Of a stretch of DNA of 32,347 nt, positions 16,139 to 25,164 are shown one piece after another. The DNA is from Pirellulales bacterium (GTDB taxonomy: Bacteria; Planctomycetota; Planctomycetia; Pirellulales; Thermoguttaceae), in assembly GCA_016935315.1 (NCBI GenBank), contig JAFGRD010000048.1:1-32347 (forward strand), given 5' to 3'. The first letter of the stretch is position 1. The number at the start of each line of letters is the position of its first letter. The translations under genes and the position numbers were made by a program. The notes under the pieces are model-generated. The model was not told the origin of the DNA. It saw nothing but the letters and a program-made list of their open reading frames with translations, and ran no database searches.

Positions 16139-18334
16139 TTACGCTTGCCACATGATCAGCTCGTAGTCCGGTGACGGAACGGCCGTTTCGATGGCGCCCT
16201 CGTGGGGGATCCGTTCCAGCGACTTGTCGCCCTGCAGCAGCTCGAGGCAGAACTGGATCGGTTCGTCGGTGACAACTGCCAGGCTCTGGAAGGGCACGGC
16301 CAGTTCGAGCAGCAGGTCGCTGGCCGCCTCGATGTTCGACTCTGCCACCGCCACGTCGTCGTGGTAGAGCTGCACAATGGGCTCCTTCCACGCGGGGTGG
16401 GAGACCAGCAGCTCGAACCCTTCCGGCTGAAGGAAGACGACCCGAAGCGCGTCGATCTCGGCCAGTTGCTCGCGGGACGGGCCGCCGCGACAGTCCAACC
16501 GCAACAGCAGCCGCTGAGGATCGAAACCGAAGTAGAGGTCGGAGATCAGGCTGTCGGCGGCCATGGCCATGACGCCCCGGGCGCCCTGGTTGATGTGGTG
16601 CCCGGCGTTGATCCACTCGAAGTACGTCCGCCGTCCGTCGACTCTCACATTCAACAGTCCGGTCGGCTCGGAGTGCAATCGCCGGTGGTGTCCCTGGCTG
16701 ATCGGTTTGGCCAGTTCGGTCGGCGGTTGCTCGCCGAGGACCAGGTAGACGTTTTGCAGATGCTTGCGGAACAGTCGGTCGAACAGCCCGTCCTGGGCGC
16801 TGTTGTGGTCGTCGCCGAACCACCAGAACCAGTCGCTGCCTTCGGCGATGTAGAGCTCCTCCCAGGCCCGCTCAAGCAGCTCGGCCGGCTTTTCTTGCCG
16901 CTGGGCGGCCTGCCCGAGGAATTGTCGGGTCTCGTAGAGCGCATCCCATGCCCGATTGCACTCGGGATGCCCGATCCAGATGCCGAAGTTGTGTTGGATC
17001 CAACTGCCGGGGAAGAGGTGGCCGAGCTTGTCCGTGGCCGGATACTGCTGAAGGTAGTCGCAGATGCGCACGGGCGTGATTTTCGGGTGCGCCACCACGC
17101 CGCGGTAGAGCGCGCTGAGAAAATCGACGCCGCCGTTGGGGTAATACTCCCAGCAGTTCTCGCCGTCGAGTATGATGCTCACCAGCGTGGGCCGTTGGCC
17201 GGCGTTGCCCTTGGTGGCGCTGCCGATCGCCTCGATCTTGCCGAACAGATCCGCCACCGCGTGCTCCGCGTCGTAACGCTGGTAGTGAAACCCGATCTGG
17301 TCGCTCATCGCGTGGTCGCGGAAGACGATCTGCAGTTGCCGGCCCTGCTCCTCGACTCGCCACGGGCGGTAGAGCATCTCCGGGTTGCGCAGAAACCCGT
17401 TGCCGTCGCGGGAAATCCAGCCGTCGGTCGAACAGGAGAGGATCTCTTCGTCGGTGGCGATCCAGCGGATGCCGGCGTCGGCCACCGCGGGAATCATCCC
17501 CTGGCAAACCGAGCCTTCCGAAGGCCACATGCCGCACGGTTTCTGGCCGAATAGCTGCTCGTGAAACGCCACCGCCCGGCGGATCTGCTCCTGAGCGTCC
17601 TCGGCATATCCTTCGAGATATTTCGGCAGCATCACGTCGGGCATGGCTCGCCGCGCCTGCCGCTTGTCCCACAACAGCGGCAGAATCGGATGGTAAAAAG
17701 GCGTGGTGGTCAACTCGACCTGCCCCCGCTCCTGCAATTGCCGGTGCAGCGGAATCACCTCGGCCAGCAGCTCCATCTGCTTGTCCAACAGCCACAGCTT
17801 CTGCTTCTCCGTCCAGTTCCGCCCCTTCTTGCGAAACTCGGCCAACTCGGAATCCCGTTGGAAGGCCAGCGGGTGGATCCACGCCAGGTTCGACCAAACC
17901 TGCAAGTCGAGGATGTCCTTCTTGTTGAACCGTTTTCGGGCCCGATCGGCCGTGTCGACGGCGACGCCCCGCTTCTTGTACAGCTCGTAGTAGCGGCGAA
18001 AAGGCCGAATCATCTGGTCGGGATGGACCATGAAGAAGTTGTCTAGCAGGTAATCCAGATCTTCTTCGCTCAGTCCGTCCGCCGGCAGACGCGAAATCCG
18101 CAGATGGGTATCTTCCCGCCCCGACTGCGTATAGGCCGACAACTGAGCCAGCAGGCTTGGGACCAGGTTGATCGTGGCGTGCAACTCGGGCACCGCCTGC
18201 AGCAGCATCGCCATCCCCCAGTAGTCCTTGACCCCGTGCAGGCGGACCCAGGGCATCAGGTTCTCGCCGTCGACGTCGTCGGGGTAATAGGGCTGGTGCT
18301 GGTGCCAGAAAAGGGCCAACGCGACTTCGTGCAT
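16139..18334 (-). CDS. GH57 family amylase/amylopullulanase-like enzyme
   Basis: The second GH57 enzyme of the cluster, 731 residues and clearly different from the first. Conserved regions are HQHQP (11-15), TPFYHPILP (211-219), GMWPSEGSV (268-276) with Glu273 as nucleophile, and ILDGENCWEYYP (388-399) with Asp390 as acid/base. A late segment, GSDWFWWFGDDH, is typical of the amylopullulanase/alpha-amylase-like GH57 branch. It also carries a long helical insertion (~85-200) and a C-terminal beta domain. There is no signal peptide, so it probably debranches or shortens stored glycogen inside the cell rather than external starch. The ATG at 18334 has GAGGG at suitable distance. It follows glgA by 86 bp. 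Confidence 0.92.
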   Translation of the reverse strand: MHEVALALFWHQHQPYYPDDVDGENLMPWVRLHGVKDYWGMAMLLQAVPELHATINLVPSLLAQLSAYTQSGREDTHLRISRLPADGLSEEDLDYLLDNFFMVHPDQMIRPFRRYYELYKKRGVAVDTADRARKRFNKKDILDLQVWSNLAWIHPLAFQRDSELAEFRKKGRNWTEKQKLWLLDKQMELLAEVIPLHRQLQERGQVELTTTPFYHPILPLLWDKRQARRAMPDVMLPKYLEGYAEDAQEQIRRAVAFHEQLFGQKPCGMWPSEGSVCQGMIPAVADAGIRWIATDEEILSCSTDGWISRDGNGFLRNPEMLYRPWRVEEQGRQLQIVFRDHAMSDQIGFHYQRYDAEHAVADLFGKIEAIGSATKGNAGQRPTLVSIILDGENCWEYYPNGGVDFLSALYRGVVAHPKITPVRICDYLQQYPATDKLGHLFPGSWIQHNFGIWIGHPECNRAWDALYETRQFLGQAAQRQEKPAELLERAWEELYIAEGSDWFWWFGDDHNSAQDGLFDRLFRKHLQNVYLVLGEQPPTELAKPISQGHHRRLHSEPTGLLNVRVDGRRTYFEWINAGHHINQGARGVMAMAADSLISDLYFGFDPQRLLLRLDCRGGPSREQLAEIDALRVVFLQPEGFELLVSHPAWKEPIVQLYHDDVAVAESNIEAASDLLLELAVPFQSLAVVTDEPIQFCLELLQGDKSLERIPHEGAIETAVPSPDYELIMWQA

Positions 18335-18420
18335 GGCTATCCCTCGCTCTCCGTTGCCTCAGGATCCCCACGCGCCTCGCCGCGCGCGACGCGTCGAATC
18401 GCCGCCCGTCACGTTCGTTC

Positions 18421-19908
18421 TCAGACAGGAACGGTTCGCCTGGTACGCGACATGGTGGTCCGATACAGCTCCACGTATTGCCGGGCGCTGCGGCTCCAGG
18501 ACCAGTCCTGGCCCATGCCGGTCGCGATCAGCCGACCCCAGATCTCCGGTTGCCCATACGCCTCGCACGCCCGACGGAGCGTCTCGTTCATCGCCAACGC
18601 GCTGTACTCCTGAAAGCTGAAACCGTTGGCCGGCGGGGCGTCGGGGGCGGAGCCCGTTGCCGACGTGATCGTGTCGGCCAGCCCGCCCGTGGCGCGCACG
18701 ACCGGAACCGTGCCGTACTTCAAGCTGTATAGCTGGCTCAGTCCGCAAGGCTCGAACCGGCTGGGTTCCAGGAACATGTCGGCGCCGGCTTGGATCCGAT
18801 GGGCCAACGGATTGGAGAATTCCAGCCTGACCGCGAGCTTTTTCGGGAAGCGCTCGGCCAACGTCTCGAACAGCCGATGGTACTTCGCCTCGCCCATCCC
18901 CAAGACGACCCACTGGGCCTCGCCTTCCTGCAGCCAGCTCTGCACGACCTCCGCAAGCAGGTCGATTCCCTTCTGGTCGATCAGCCGCCCCACGAACCCG
19001 ATCAGCGGCACCCTCGGTTTGGCCGGCAGCTTGAGCTCCTTCTGCAGCGCCTGCTTGCAGGCGGCCTTGCCTTCGGCAACGCTCTTCAGGCTGTAGTTGC
19101 GGGCAAGGTGCGGGTCGTTTGCCGGGTCCCATTCGGCGTAGCTGACGCCGTTGAGAATTCCCGACAGCACGTCGCGACGCTGCTGCAACACTCCCTCCAG
19201 GCCGCAACCCAGCGGGTGGTTCTGGATCTCCTGGGCATAGCGCGGGCTGACCGTGCTGATCGCGTCGGCGTAGACCAGGCCCGTCTTCAGCAAGTTCAGC
19301 TTGCCGTGAAACTCCATCTCGTGCCAGTTGAAGTGTTTCCAGTCCAGGCCGCTTAGCAGCATGTCCCAGTGCCAGAACTGGCCCTGGTAGGCCATATTGT
19401 GAATCGTAAACAGCGTGGCAATCCGCTCGTAGCGGGGCACGCCGCGGTATTCCAGTTGGAGATACGCCGGCATCAGACCGGTTTGCCAATCGTTGGCGTG
19501 CAGGACGTCCACCTTCAGATCGAGCAACCGGATCGCCTCCATGGCGGCCCGGCAGAAGAACACGAACCGCTCGCAGTTGTCGATGTAGTCCTTCCCGTCG
19601 ACGCTGTAGAGATTGTCGCGGTCGAAGTACTGGTCTTGCTGGATCAGGTAGACCGGCACGTCGCCGTCGGGCAGGCGGCTCTGCAGCAGATGGCCGGTCA
19701 CCATCTTGCTGCCGATCGGCACGATGAAATCGATATTCAGTGGTTCGATCGGCAGGCCGCAATACCGGGTCTTGCGGTAGGCCGGCAGGATCAGCACGGG
19801 CTGGTGCCCCAGCCGGGCCAACTCGCTCGGCAACGCACCGCACACGTCGGCCAATCCGCCCGTCTTCGCAAAAGGAACCGCTTCACTGGTGGCCAACAGG
19901 ATGTTCAC
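18421..19908 (-). CDS. glgA: Glycogen synthase GlgA (GT5)
   Basis: Starch/glycogen synthase that adds glucose from ADP- or UDP-glucose to the non-reducing end of alpha-1,4-glucan. The 495-residue product opens with NILLATSEAVPFAKTGGLADV, whose KTGGL loop (Lys15) binds the nucleotide sugar. It continues with VDVLHANDWQTGL, TIHNMAYQG, ISTVSPRYAQEI and the C-terminal GFVGRLIDQKGIDL. The acidic site EPSRFEPCGLSQLYSLKYGT and the donor-binding region are intact. I chose the GTG at 19908 because GGGAGGGG lies just upstream and it gives the standard N terminus; the frame extends 15 codons further without such support. It is first in a four-gene minus-strand cluster with two GH57 enzymes and galT, pairing synthesis with remodelling and breakdown. 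Confidence 0.95.
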   Translation of the reverse strand: MNILLATSEAVPFAKTGGLADVCGALPSELARLGHQPVLILPAYRKTRYCGLPIEPLNIDFIVPIGSKMVTGHLLQSRLPDGDVPVYLIQQDQYFDRDNLYSVDGKDYIDNCERFVFFCRAAMEAIRLLDLKVDVLHANDWQTGLMPAYLQLEYRGVPRYERIATLFTIHNMAYQGQFWHWDMLLSGLDWKHFNWHEMEFHGKLNLLKTGLVYADAISTVSPRYAQEIQNHPLGCGLEGVLQQRRDVLSGILNGVSYAEWDPANDPHLARNYSLKSVAEGKAACKQALQKELKLPAKPRVPLIGFVGRLIDQKGIDLLAEVVQSWLQEGEAQWVVLGMGEAKYHRLFETLAERFPKKLAVRLEFSNPLAHRIQAGADMFLEPSRFEPCGLSQLYSLKYGTVPVVRATGGLADTITSATGSAPDAPPANGFSFQEYSALAMNETLRRACEAYGQPEIWGRLIATGMGQDWSWSRSARQYVELYRTTMSRTRRTVPV

Positions 19909-20624
19909 GCTTCCCCTCCCCGAATCGACTGCCGTGTACAGTGGGTCTGCCAATTATCACGAGTCCCGCAAATCCGCAAAAGGCGAAATTCGCCCGATTG
20001 CTACGTTTTCACATTCTGCACGAATCGCTTGCCCCCCCCTTCTATCTGTATCATATCTGCGGAGACAACACGCGGCGCGCGCGGATTGTCTGCCCCGCGG
20101 TATCGATAAAATCGGAATACTATCCGCAGAGGATCAATTTTTCCCAATCTGCGCGGTTGGATTTGCGGCTTTGCCGCGGGTCATGATCGGACATGGGGAT
20201 CGCCCCGGATTTGCCGTTGGAGGCCGGCTTTGACGCTGAAGGCCAGCCATGCCTGGCGGCCGCCGTTGGCCGGATACTAGTGACACAAGTCGTTGTAGCA
20301 AAGATGCTTATGGAGAGCTGTCGCCTCGCGTGGGTCAACGCAAGACCTGCAATCCCGCAGAACGTCCCTAGCGGTCGCTCTAGCGAAAGCGCCGGACCCG
20401 GAGTTGCCTGGGCGGATGCCATTCTCCTGGCTTATTGGGGGCATGCCCTGGGGGGTAGAACCGGTCCGCGATCCAGGGAGACGAAAACGCCACAAGCGCT
20501 TTTGATAGGACATCTACCGCAAAGCCTCTTGCGGATGGGATTGTGTCAGCACTCCACGGGGAACGGCAGCGTCTCCAGGAAGGACCGGCAAAACTCGACC
20601 GCAACGCGCTGGGGCAAGCGGGGC
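19909..20624. other. 716-bp intergenic region, no gene recognised
   Basis: This gap holds the upstream region of the glgA cluster and the downstream region of the oxidoreductase gene, both on the minus strand. Its glgA-proximal half is AT-richer, with a C8 run near 20032 and short related words such as ATCTGCGGA and TCCGCAGA that could be regulator half-sites. A small stem (CCGCAA/TTGCGG, near 20518-20535) could follow the oxidoreductase gene but has no T tract. ORFs of 100-157 codons on both strands here have no recognisable motif, no ribosome-binding site and unusual composition; I do not call them genes. A degraded gene cannot be excluded. Confidence 0.5.
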
Positions 20625-21947
20625 CTACTTCAGCACCCAGGGCTTGCGATACTCGTAGTGCAATAGGTCGTTGGCCGCTTGCGGGCTGGTGATTCGCTCC
20701 TTCTCGGCGTCCCACTCGAGCCGCTGGCCGGTGACCAGCGAAATGTTGGCCAACAGGCTCATCGTGGTCGAACGGTGGCCGATCTCGATGTCGGCATGCG
20801 GCTTCTGACGCGACTTGACGCAGTCGAGGAAGTTGCGGGCGTGCAGCGTGGTCAGGTCGTCCTCGCCCATGCCCGACTCGTCGACGATTGGCTCCATCCG
20901 CGGCGCGCTGTCCTGGAACTGGCCACCCCGCTCGGGAATCACCTCGAAGGCGCCGGTGCTGACGTAAAGCGTGCCCGAGGTGCCGCGGAGTTCCAACTCG
21001 GGACGCCGGAGCTTCGGATTGCGCGGGAAGGCCTGGTTGCCCGAGGCTTCGTATTGGCCGAAGATCGCCAGCCGGCCGGAGGCGAACTGGAAGGTCGCCT
21101 GAAGGGTGTCGGGCACGGTGCGGTCGTCGTCGACCGCGAACCGGCCGCCCATCGCACAGATCGACGCGGGGGCCAACTCGCCGGTGAGCCAGCGGATGGC
21201 GTCCAGGTAGTGCACGCCCCAGTTTGCCATCTGCGAGGAGTACAACTGCCACCAGCGAAACTTGTACGGGGCGATGGTGGGACGGAACGGCTGCTCGGGC
21301 CGCGGACCCAGCCACATGTCCCAGTCGAGATCGGCCGGCGGAGCGGTGGGCCGCGCCTTGCCGATGCCCGACGGGTACATGTTGCTCAGGCGAAACGACC
21401 GGCTGACCGTGATCTTCCCGAGCTTGCCCGAGGTGGTCAGCTCGACCAGCTTGGCGTAGAGCTGCGAGCTGCGGCGATGGGTGCCGACCTGGACCACGCG
21501 CTGGTTGCGGCGGGCGGCCTCGACCATGCGACGGCCTTCGACGACCGTGATCGAGAGCGGCTTCTCGACGTAGACGTCCTTGCCGGCGTCGCAGGCGGCG
21601 ATGGCTTGCAGGGCGTGCCAGTGGTCGGGCGTGGCGATGACCACGGCGTCGAGGTCGTCGCGGTCGATCAGCTTGCGAAAGTCGCCGTAGGTGGCGGCCT
21701 TGCCGCCGACACGCACGTTGGCCTTCTCGAGCGTCGGCTTGTGCACGTCGCACAGCGCTGCCACTTCCATGTCGGCATGGTGGAGAAACGCGTCCAGCAA
21801 TTGGCCGCCCCGGTTGGCGACCCCGATGAAACCGAGGCGAATCCGGTCGTTGGCGCCGAGCACCCGAGCGGCCGGCGCGGTGGCCGCGGCCAGCGTAGCG
21901 GCGGCGGAGACTTTGCTGAACGTGCGTCGGGTAACTCTCGGATTCAT
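20625..21947 (-). CDS. Tat-exported Gfo/Idh/MocA family oxidoreductase
   Basis: NAD(P)-dependent sugar-type dehydrogenase of the Gfo/Idh/MocA superfamily, 440 residues. The N terminus NPRVTRRTFSK followed by an Ala-rich stretch (~12-30) is a twin-arginine signal, so the enzyme would be folded with its cofactor and exported. The Rossmann motif GFIGVANRGG is at ~39-48 and the conserved EKP (128-130) carries the catalytic-site Lys. The C-terminal half has the family's open-faced sheet, with WWQLYSSQMANWGVHYLDAIRWL typical of the large planctomycete branch. The ATG at 21947 has GGAGG at ideal spacing; the frame's upstream extension is not used. No substrate can be read from sequence; related planctomycete proteins are very numerous. 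It stands alone between long intergenic regions. Confidence 0.92.
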   Translation of the reverse strand: MNPRVTRRTFSKVSAAATLAAATAPAARVLGANDRIRLGFIGVANRGGQLLDAFLHHADMEVAALCDVHKPTLEKANVRVGGKAATYGDFRKLIDRDDLDAVVIATPDHWHALQAIAACDAGKDVYVEKPLSITVVEGRRMVEAARRNQRVVQVGTHRRSSQLYAKLVELTTSGKLGKITVSRSFRLSNMYPSGIGKARPTAPPADLDWDMWLGPRPEQPFRPTIAPYKFRWWQLYSSQMANWGVHYLDAIRWLTGELAPASICAMGGRFAVDDDRTVPDTLQATFQFASGRLAIFGQYEASGNQAFPRNPKLRRPELELRGTSGTLYVSTGAFEVIPERGGQFQDSAPRMEPIVDESGMGEDDLTTLHARNFLDCVKSRQKPHADIEIGHRSTTMSLLANISLVTGQRLEWDAEKERITSPQAANDLLHYEYRKPWVLK

Positions 21948-22408
21948 GCTGATCCTCCGGCTGGAGTGCGTAGGGTTCGATGCGGCTACGCCCGATCGTA
22001 GATCGCCCAAACGTGTGGGTCAACCGGCGGCATGGGCAAAATCGGCAGGAAATGGGGGCAAAACGGCGCAACCGGGTACCCGGCGAGCGCTTGCCGCACG
22101 CCTGGCCGGACGTGGCGGCCCAACCGGGGGCGTGTGAGTCGGGGCAGCCGGGCCGACGGGCAGACCCGCTCGACCACACGGCAAGCTGGCGTCCGTCACC
22201 TTCGGTACTATAATTGAGCGAGCGGGATTCCTAACTGTCCCCTTAACAAAGGGGAAACGATAGCCGCGGTTCTTCGGCAAATGCGTGTCGGCGTGCCGCA
22301 CCGGAAGGGGGCGGATTGCCCGTTGCTGGCAAGTCCTTACCATACATAGGGTGGCGAGTCGCGACGGGGGCATTGCGATCCGCGATACGATCAGCCCGAG
22401 GGGTAGCG
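21948..22408. other. Divergent intergenic region upstream of the response regulator
   Basis: 461 bp between the minus-strand oxidoreductase and the plus-strand response regulator. A perfect TATAAT occurs at 22209-22214 on the plus strand, but without a clear -35 box. A short stem (CCCCTT/AAGGGG, around 22239-22254) follows. GCAAGTCCTT at 22329-22338 resembles the leader word found before galT, ruvX and the methyltransferase. No ORF here has coding character. Confidence 0.45.
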
Positions 22409-22891
22409 ATGTTGGAGAAGACGGTTCTGTTGGCCGAGGATGACGCGGGGCATGTGGCCTTGTTTCGTCGGGCAACGGCCGACAGCGGGGTCGAGTGCCG
22501 TTTGGAAGTCGTTCACGACGGAGTCGAGGTGATCGATTTCCTGTTCGCCACCGGTCAGTACAAGGGCCGCGACTCGCATGACTTGCCCGATCTGATCCTA
22601 CTGGACCTGAAAATGCCCAAAATGGGCGGGCTTCAGGTTCTCCAGGTGTTACGCCGGGTACGCGGGGAGGATCACACGCGGTTCCCCCCTGTCGTGGTGC
22701 TCACTTCTTCCGACCTCGATGCCGACGTCAAAGACGCCTATCGCTTTGGCGCCCAGAGCTACATCCGCAAGCCGCTGGATTACCCCCTTTTTGCCGCGGC
22801 CGTGCGAGAGACGCTGCAATACTGGCTCGGACTGAACCGGCCGGTTCCCCGATACCGGGCCAGTATGCATTGCGTCCACAACGGCCTTTGA
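22409..22891 (+). CDS. Stand-alone response regulator (Rcp1/CheY-like)
   Basis: A 160-residue protein consisting of one receiver domain. It has the acidic pair Glu10/Asp11/Asp12, phospho-acceptor Asp66 in LILLDLKMP, Thr99 in VVVLTSS and Lys121 in YIRKPLD, so it should be phosphorylatable. The loop around DFLFATGQYKGRDSHDLPDLI is typical of the Rcp1 subgroup that partners phytochrome-like or hybrid histidine kinases. No output domain is present, so it acts by protein-protein contact. The ATG at 22409 has GAGGGG five bases upstream; an upstream in-frame extension to 22316 lacks support. No histidine kinase gene lies in the window, so its partner is unknown. The last ~20 residues carry extra charged and Cys/His residues of no known role. 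Confidence 0.92.
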   Translation: MLEKTVLLAEDDAGHVALFRRATADSGVECRLEVVHDGVEVIDFLFATGQYKGRDSHDLPDLILLDLKMPKMGGLQVLQVLRRVRGEDHTRFPPVVVLTSSDLDADVKDAYRFGAQSYIRKPLDYPLFAAAVRETLQYWLGLNRPVPRYRASMHCVHNGL

Positions 22892-23054
22892 GCGGTCGCT
22901 CACAGCCGGGCGACGATCTTCCCGCGGATCTCGCGGTCCTCTCGATCATGGCGACGCTCCCGCGGTCTGCTGTCTTGCCCGTGGCCGACGCCTTACCCAA
23001 AGGCCACTGCGGCGGTGTGCGCAGGCGATCCACGGCGAAACGGAGAATGGGGGC

Positions 23055-23088
23055 TTGTGGCCGCCGCGTCTGGTAATACAATGTAATA
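23055..23088 (+). promoter_or_regulatory. Promoter with 10-bp-spaced direct repeats before the zinc operon
   Basis: TTGTGG at 23055-23060 and TACAAT at 23077-23082 are 16 bp apart. GTAATA occurs at 23073-23078 and again at 23083-23088, exactly one helical turn apart, straddling the -10 box. Ribbon-helix-helix repressors typically bind such tandem half-sites, so this is the candidate operator for the RHH protein encoded 33 bp downstream. Inferred from sequence only. Confidence 0.45.
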
Positions 23089-23120
23089 TCAACGCGGTGA
23101 CCATCTTTAGGAGCACCCCC

Positions 23121-23399
23121 ATGGCCGGTAAGCGGAAGCAGGAGACCATTACGTTCAAGGTGGACGAAGCGCTGTGGGACGCGATACGGCGAGTTCCGAA
23201 TCGTTCGGAGTTCATCCGTGCGGCCATTCTCTCGGCGCTGGAGGGAATCTGTCCGCTCTGCAACGGTGTCGGCAGTCTCACACCCGATCAGCGGCGCCAT
23301 TGGGACGCTTTTGCGAAGAGCCATGCCGTGGCGCAGTGTGCCGACTGCGACGCCATCCACCTGGTTTGCGTGGCGGCCGGAGACGACGTGCACGAATGA
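23121..23399 (+). CDS. Ribbon-helix-helix regulator with Cys-rich zinc-binding tail
   Basis: A 92-residue protein. Residues ~8-42 match the ribbon-helix-helix (CopG/MetJ-like) DNA-binding fold: the strand ETITFKVDE, then helix LWDAIRRV, then NRSEFIRAAILSAL. The tail carries CPLC (44-47) and CADC (73-76), plus His80 and Cys83, a plausible zinc site. The gene overlaps the ZnuA-like gene by ATGA and heads a metal-uptake operon, so it is the obvious candidate metal-responsive repressor. It would resemble NikR in logic, but has a Cys-based sensor instead of the ACT domain. The ATG at 23121 has AGGAG at normal spacing; an upstream extension to 23055 would cover the promoter. The metal sensed (zinc or manganese) is inferred from the neighbours. 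Confidence 0.88.
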   Translation: MAGKRKQETITFKVDEALWDAIRRVPNRSEFIRAAILSALEGICPLCNGVGSLTPDQRRHWDAFAKSHAVAQCADCDAIHLVCVAAGDDVHE

Positions 23400-24340
23400 C
23401 CCAGCCTGGTCGCAGACATGCTTGCAGACGTGCGGCGTCCGCCTCGTGCATGCCGGGGTTCTGCCTGTGGTGCGCAATCATCGTGCCGGGCTTCTGCGGC
23501 ACGGCCCGGGCGAAGCCCCTGGAGGTGTTTGTCGGCATTCCCCCTCAGGCGTATCTGGTGGAGCGCATCGGCGGCGAGCACGTGGTGGTGCATGTCCTGA
23601 TGCAATCGGGCCAGGATCCCCATACCTTCGAGGCCACGCCGCGACAGATCATGGCATTGCGCGGTGCGGAGCTCTTCTTAACGGTTGGCATGCCGTTGGA
23701 GAGTCGGTTGGCGGAGAAGATCCGGGGCAGCGGTGCGCGGCTGACCGTCGTCGATACGGCTCGGGGAATCCCACGACAGGCGATGGCCGCCGCCGGTGAG
23801 CATGACCATGGTGACGATCACGGCCACGATCATCATCACGACGTGGGCGAAGCCGACCCGCACGTTTGGCTGGCGCCTCCGCTGGCAAAGACGCTGGCAA
23901 CCAACGTCGCCGACGCGTTGTGCCGGGCCGATCCGGCGCACGCCGACGACTATCGCCGCCGCCTGGCGACGCTGAAGCAAGACCTGGACGCGGTCCACGC
24001 GGAGATCGATCGCATCTTGAGGCCGTACCGGGGACGGCCTTTCTACGTCTTCCATCCCGCGTTCGGTTATTTCGGCGCTACGTACGGGCTGAAGCAGGAA
24101 TCGGTGGAGTCCGGAGGCAAGTTGCCCGCGCCCCGGCAGCTCCGCGCACTGATCAAGCAGGCGAAGGCCGAGCAGGTGAAGATCCTCTTCGTTCAACCGC
24201 AGTTCGACCAGCGGACCGCCGCCGTGGTGGCCGAGTTGATCGGCGGGGCCGTGGTTCCGATCGATCCGCTGGCGAAGGACCTTCTGGATAACTTCCACGA
24301 AATAGCCGCGAAGATCGAGGGGACGCTTTCGCCGCGGTAG
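23396..24340 (+). CDS. Zinc/manganese ABC transporter substrate-binding protein (ZnuA-like)
   Basis: Cluster A-I solute-binding protein that captures a metal ion outside the cytoplasmic membrane and delivers it to the permease. The 314-residue product has a long basic N terminus and a hydrophobic signal segment (~20-38, cleavage near ARA). The metal-binding histidines are His76 in DPHTFE, His156 in DPHVWL and His220 in VFHPAFGYF, with a late acidic ligand in VVPIDPLA. Between the first two is a His/Asp-rich loop (~135-149) containing HDHGDDHGHDHHHD, the hallmark of zinc-specific ZnuA proteins, so zinc is more likely than manganese. The ATG at 23396 overlaps the stop of the RHH gene and has only a distant GGAG, suggesting translational coupling. 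It is followed by the ATPase gene after a 50-bp gap. Confidence 0.93.
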   Translation: MTQPGRRHACRRAASASCMPGFCLWCAIIVPGFCGTARAKPLEVFVGIPPQAYLVERIGGEHVVVHVLMQSGQDPHTFEATPRQIMALRGAELFLTVGMPLESRLAEKIRGSGARLTVVDTARGIPRQAMAAAGEHDHGDDHGHDHHHDVGEADPHVWLAPPLAKTLATNVADALCRADPAHADDYRRRLATLKQDLDAVHAEIDRILRPYRGRPFYVFHPAFGYFGATYGLKQESVESGGKLPAPRQLRALIKQAKAEQVKILFVQPQFDQRTAAVVAELIGGAVVPIDPLAKDLLDNFHEIAAKIEGTLSPR

Positions 24341-24390
24341 GCTGCTTGTCGCCTGGGAACAGAGAACTCTCAGCGAAAGGTTCGAACATC

Positions 24391-25164
24391 ATGTCGCCTG
24401 AAGGGCCGGTCATCGATTTACAGGGAGTCAGCTTTGCCTACGACCAGGCGCCTGTTCTGGAGGACGTGAATCTGTCGGTTGCCCGGCGCGAATCGATTTG
24501 CATCGTGGGTCCCAACGGGGGTGGGAAAACCACGCTGTTGAAGCTGATTTTGGGGCTGCTGAATCCGCAGTCGGGCCGGGTGGAGGTGTTCGGTCAGACC
24601 CCGCGTCGTGCCCGGCTGCGCGTCGGATATATGCCCCAATTCTACCGGCACGACCCGCAATTCCCCATTACCGTCACGGACATCGTGCTGATGGGCCGGC
24701 TGGGGCGGCCGGGATTGGCCGGGTGGTTTGGCTGGTACGATCGCGCCGATCGCCGGGCGGCGCGCGACGCCTTGGCCGAGGTCGGCATGGATTCGTTCGC
24801 CGGTCGCCCGTTCAGCGAGCTTTCCGGCGGCCAGCGACAGCGGGTGTTGATTGCCCGGGCGCTCTGCTGCCAGCCCGATCTGTTGCTGCTGGACGAGCCA
24901 ACCGCCTATGTCGACACGCTGATCGAAGCCCGGCTGGTCGAGATTCTCAAGGAGCTCAACCACCGGATGACCATTGTGATGGTGTCGCACGACCTGGGAT
25001 TCGTTTCGGAGATGGTGCAGCGAGTGGTGTGCGTCAATCGCCGCGTGCTGGTCCATCCGGCCGAGGCGATCAGCAGCGAGGCGATCCGCGAGGTCTACGA
25101 CGGAGAGGTCCAAATGGTCCGGCACGACGACGTCCTTTCGCAGCGGGGCTCCCGCGATGAGTGA
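24391..25164 (+). CDS. Zinc/manganese ABC transporter ATP-binding protein (ZnuC-like)
   Basis: The ATPase subunit that powers metal uptake, 257 residues. Walker A is GPNGGGKTT (40-48), the Q-loop YMPQF (80-84), the signature LSGGQRQR (144-151), and Walker B LLLLDEPT (164-171), followed by the D-loop YVDT. The H-loop is in MVSHDLGFVS. The C-terminal extension to EVQMVRHDD is typical of metal-type transporters. I chose the ATG at 24391 because it fits the family start and has AAAGG upstream; the frame extends 15 codons further without support. Its last 8 bases overlap the permease gene. Together with the flanking genes it forms one transport complex at the cytoplasmic membrane. Confidence 0.95.
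   Translation: MSPEGPVIDLQGVSFAYDQAPVLEDVNLSVARRESICIVGPNGGGKTTLLKLILGLLNPQSGRVEVFGQTPRRARLRVGYMPQFYRHDPQFPITVTDIVLMGRLGRPGLAGWFGWYDRADRRAARDALAEVGMDSFAGRPFSELSGGQRQRVLIARALCCQPDLLLLDEPTAYVDTLIEARLVEILKELNHRMTIVMVSHDLGFVSEMVQRVVCVNRRVLVHPAEAISSEAIREVYDGEVQMVRHDDVLSQRGSRDE

Noticed and set aside
20193-20666. 157-codon plus-strand open frame in the 716-bp gap (and a 100-codon frame opposite)
   Set aside because: No family motif, no ribosome-binding site, and it runs into the end of the oxidoreductase gene. A decayed gene is possible but unsupported.
20679-22001. 440-codon plus-strand open frame
   Set aside because: Antisense shadow of the Gfo/Idh/MocA oxidoreductase; no motifs and no ribosome-binding site.
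24381-24392. GGTTCGAA resembling a tRNA T-loop
   Set aside because: There is no cloverleaf around it; it lies in the leader of the ZnuC-like gene.
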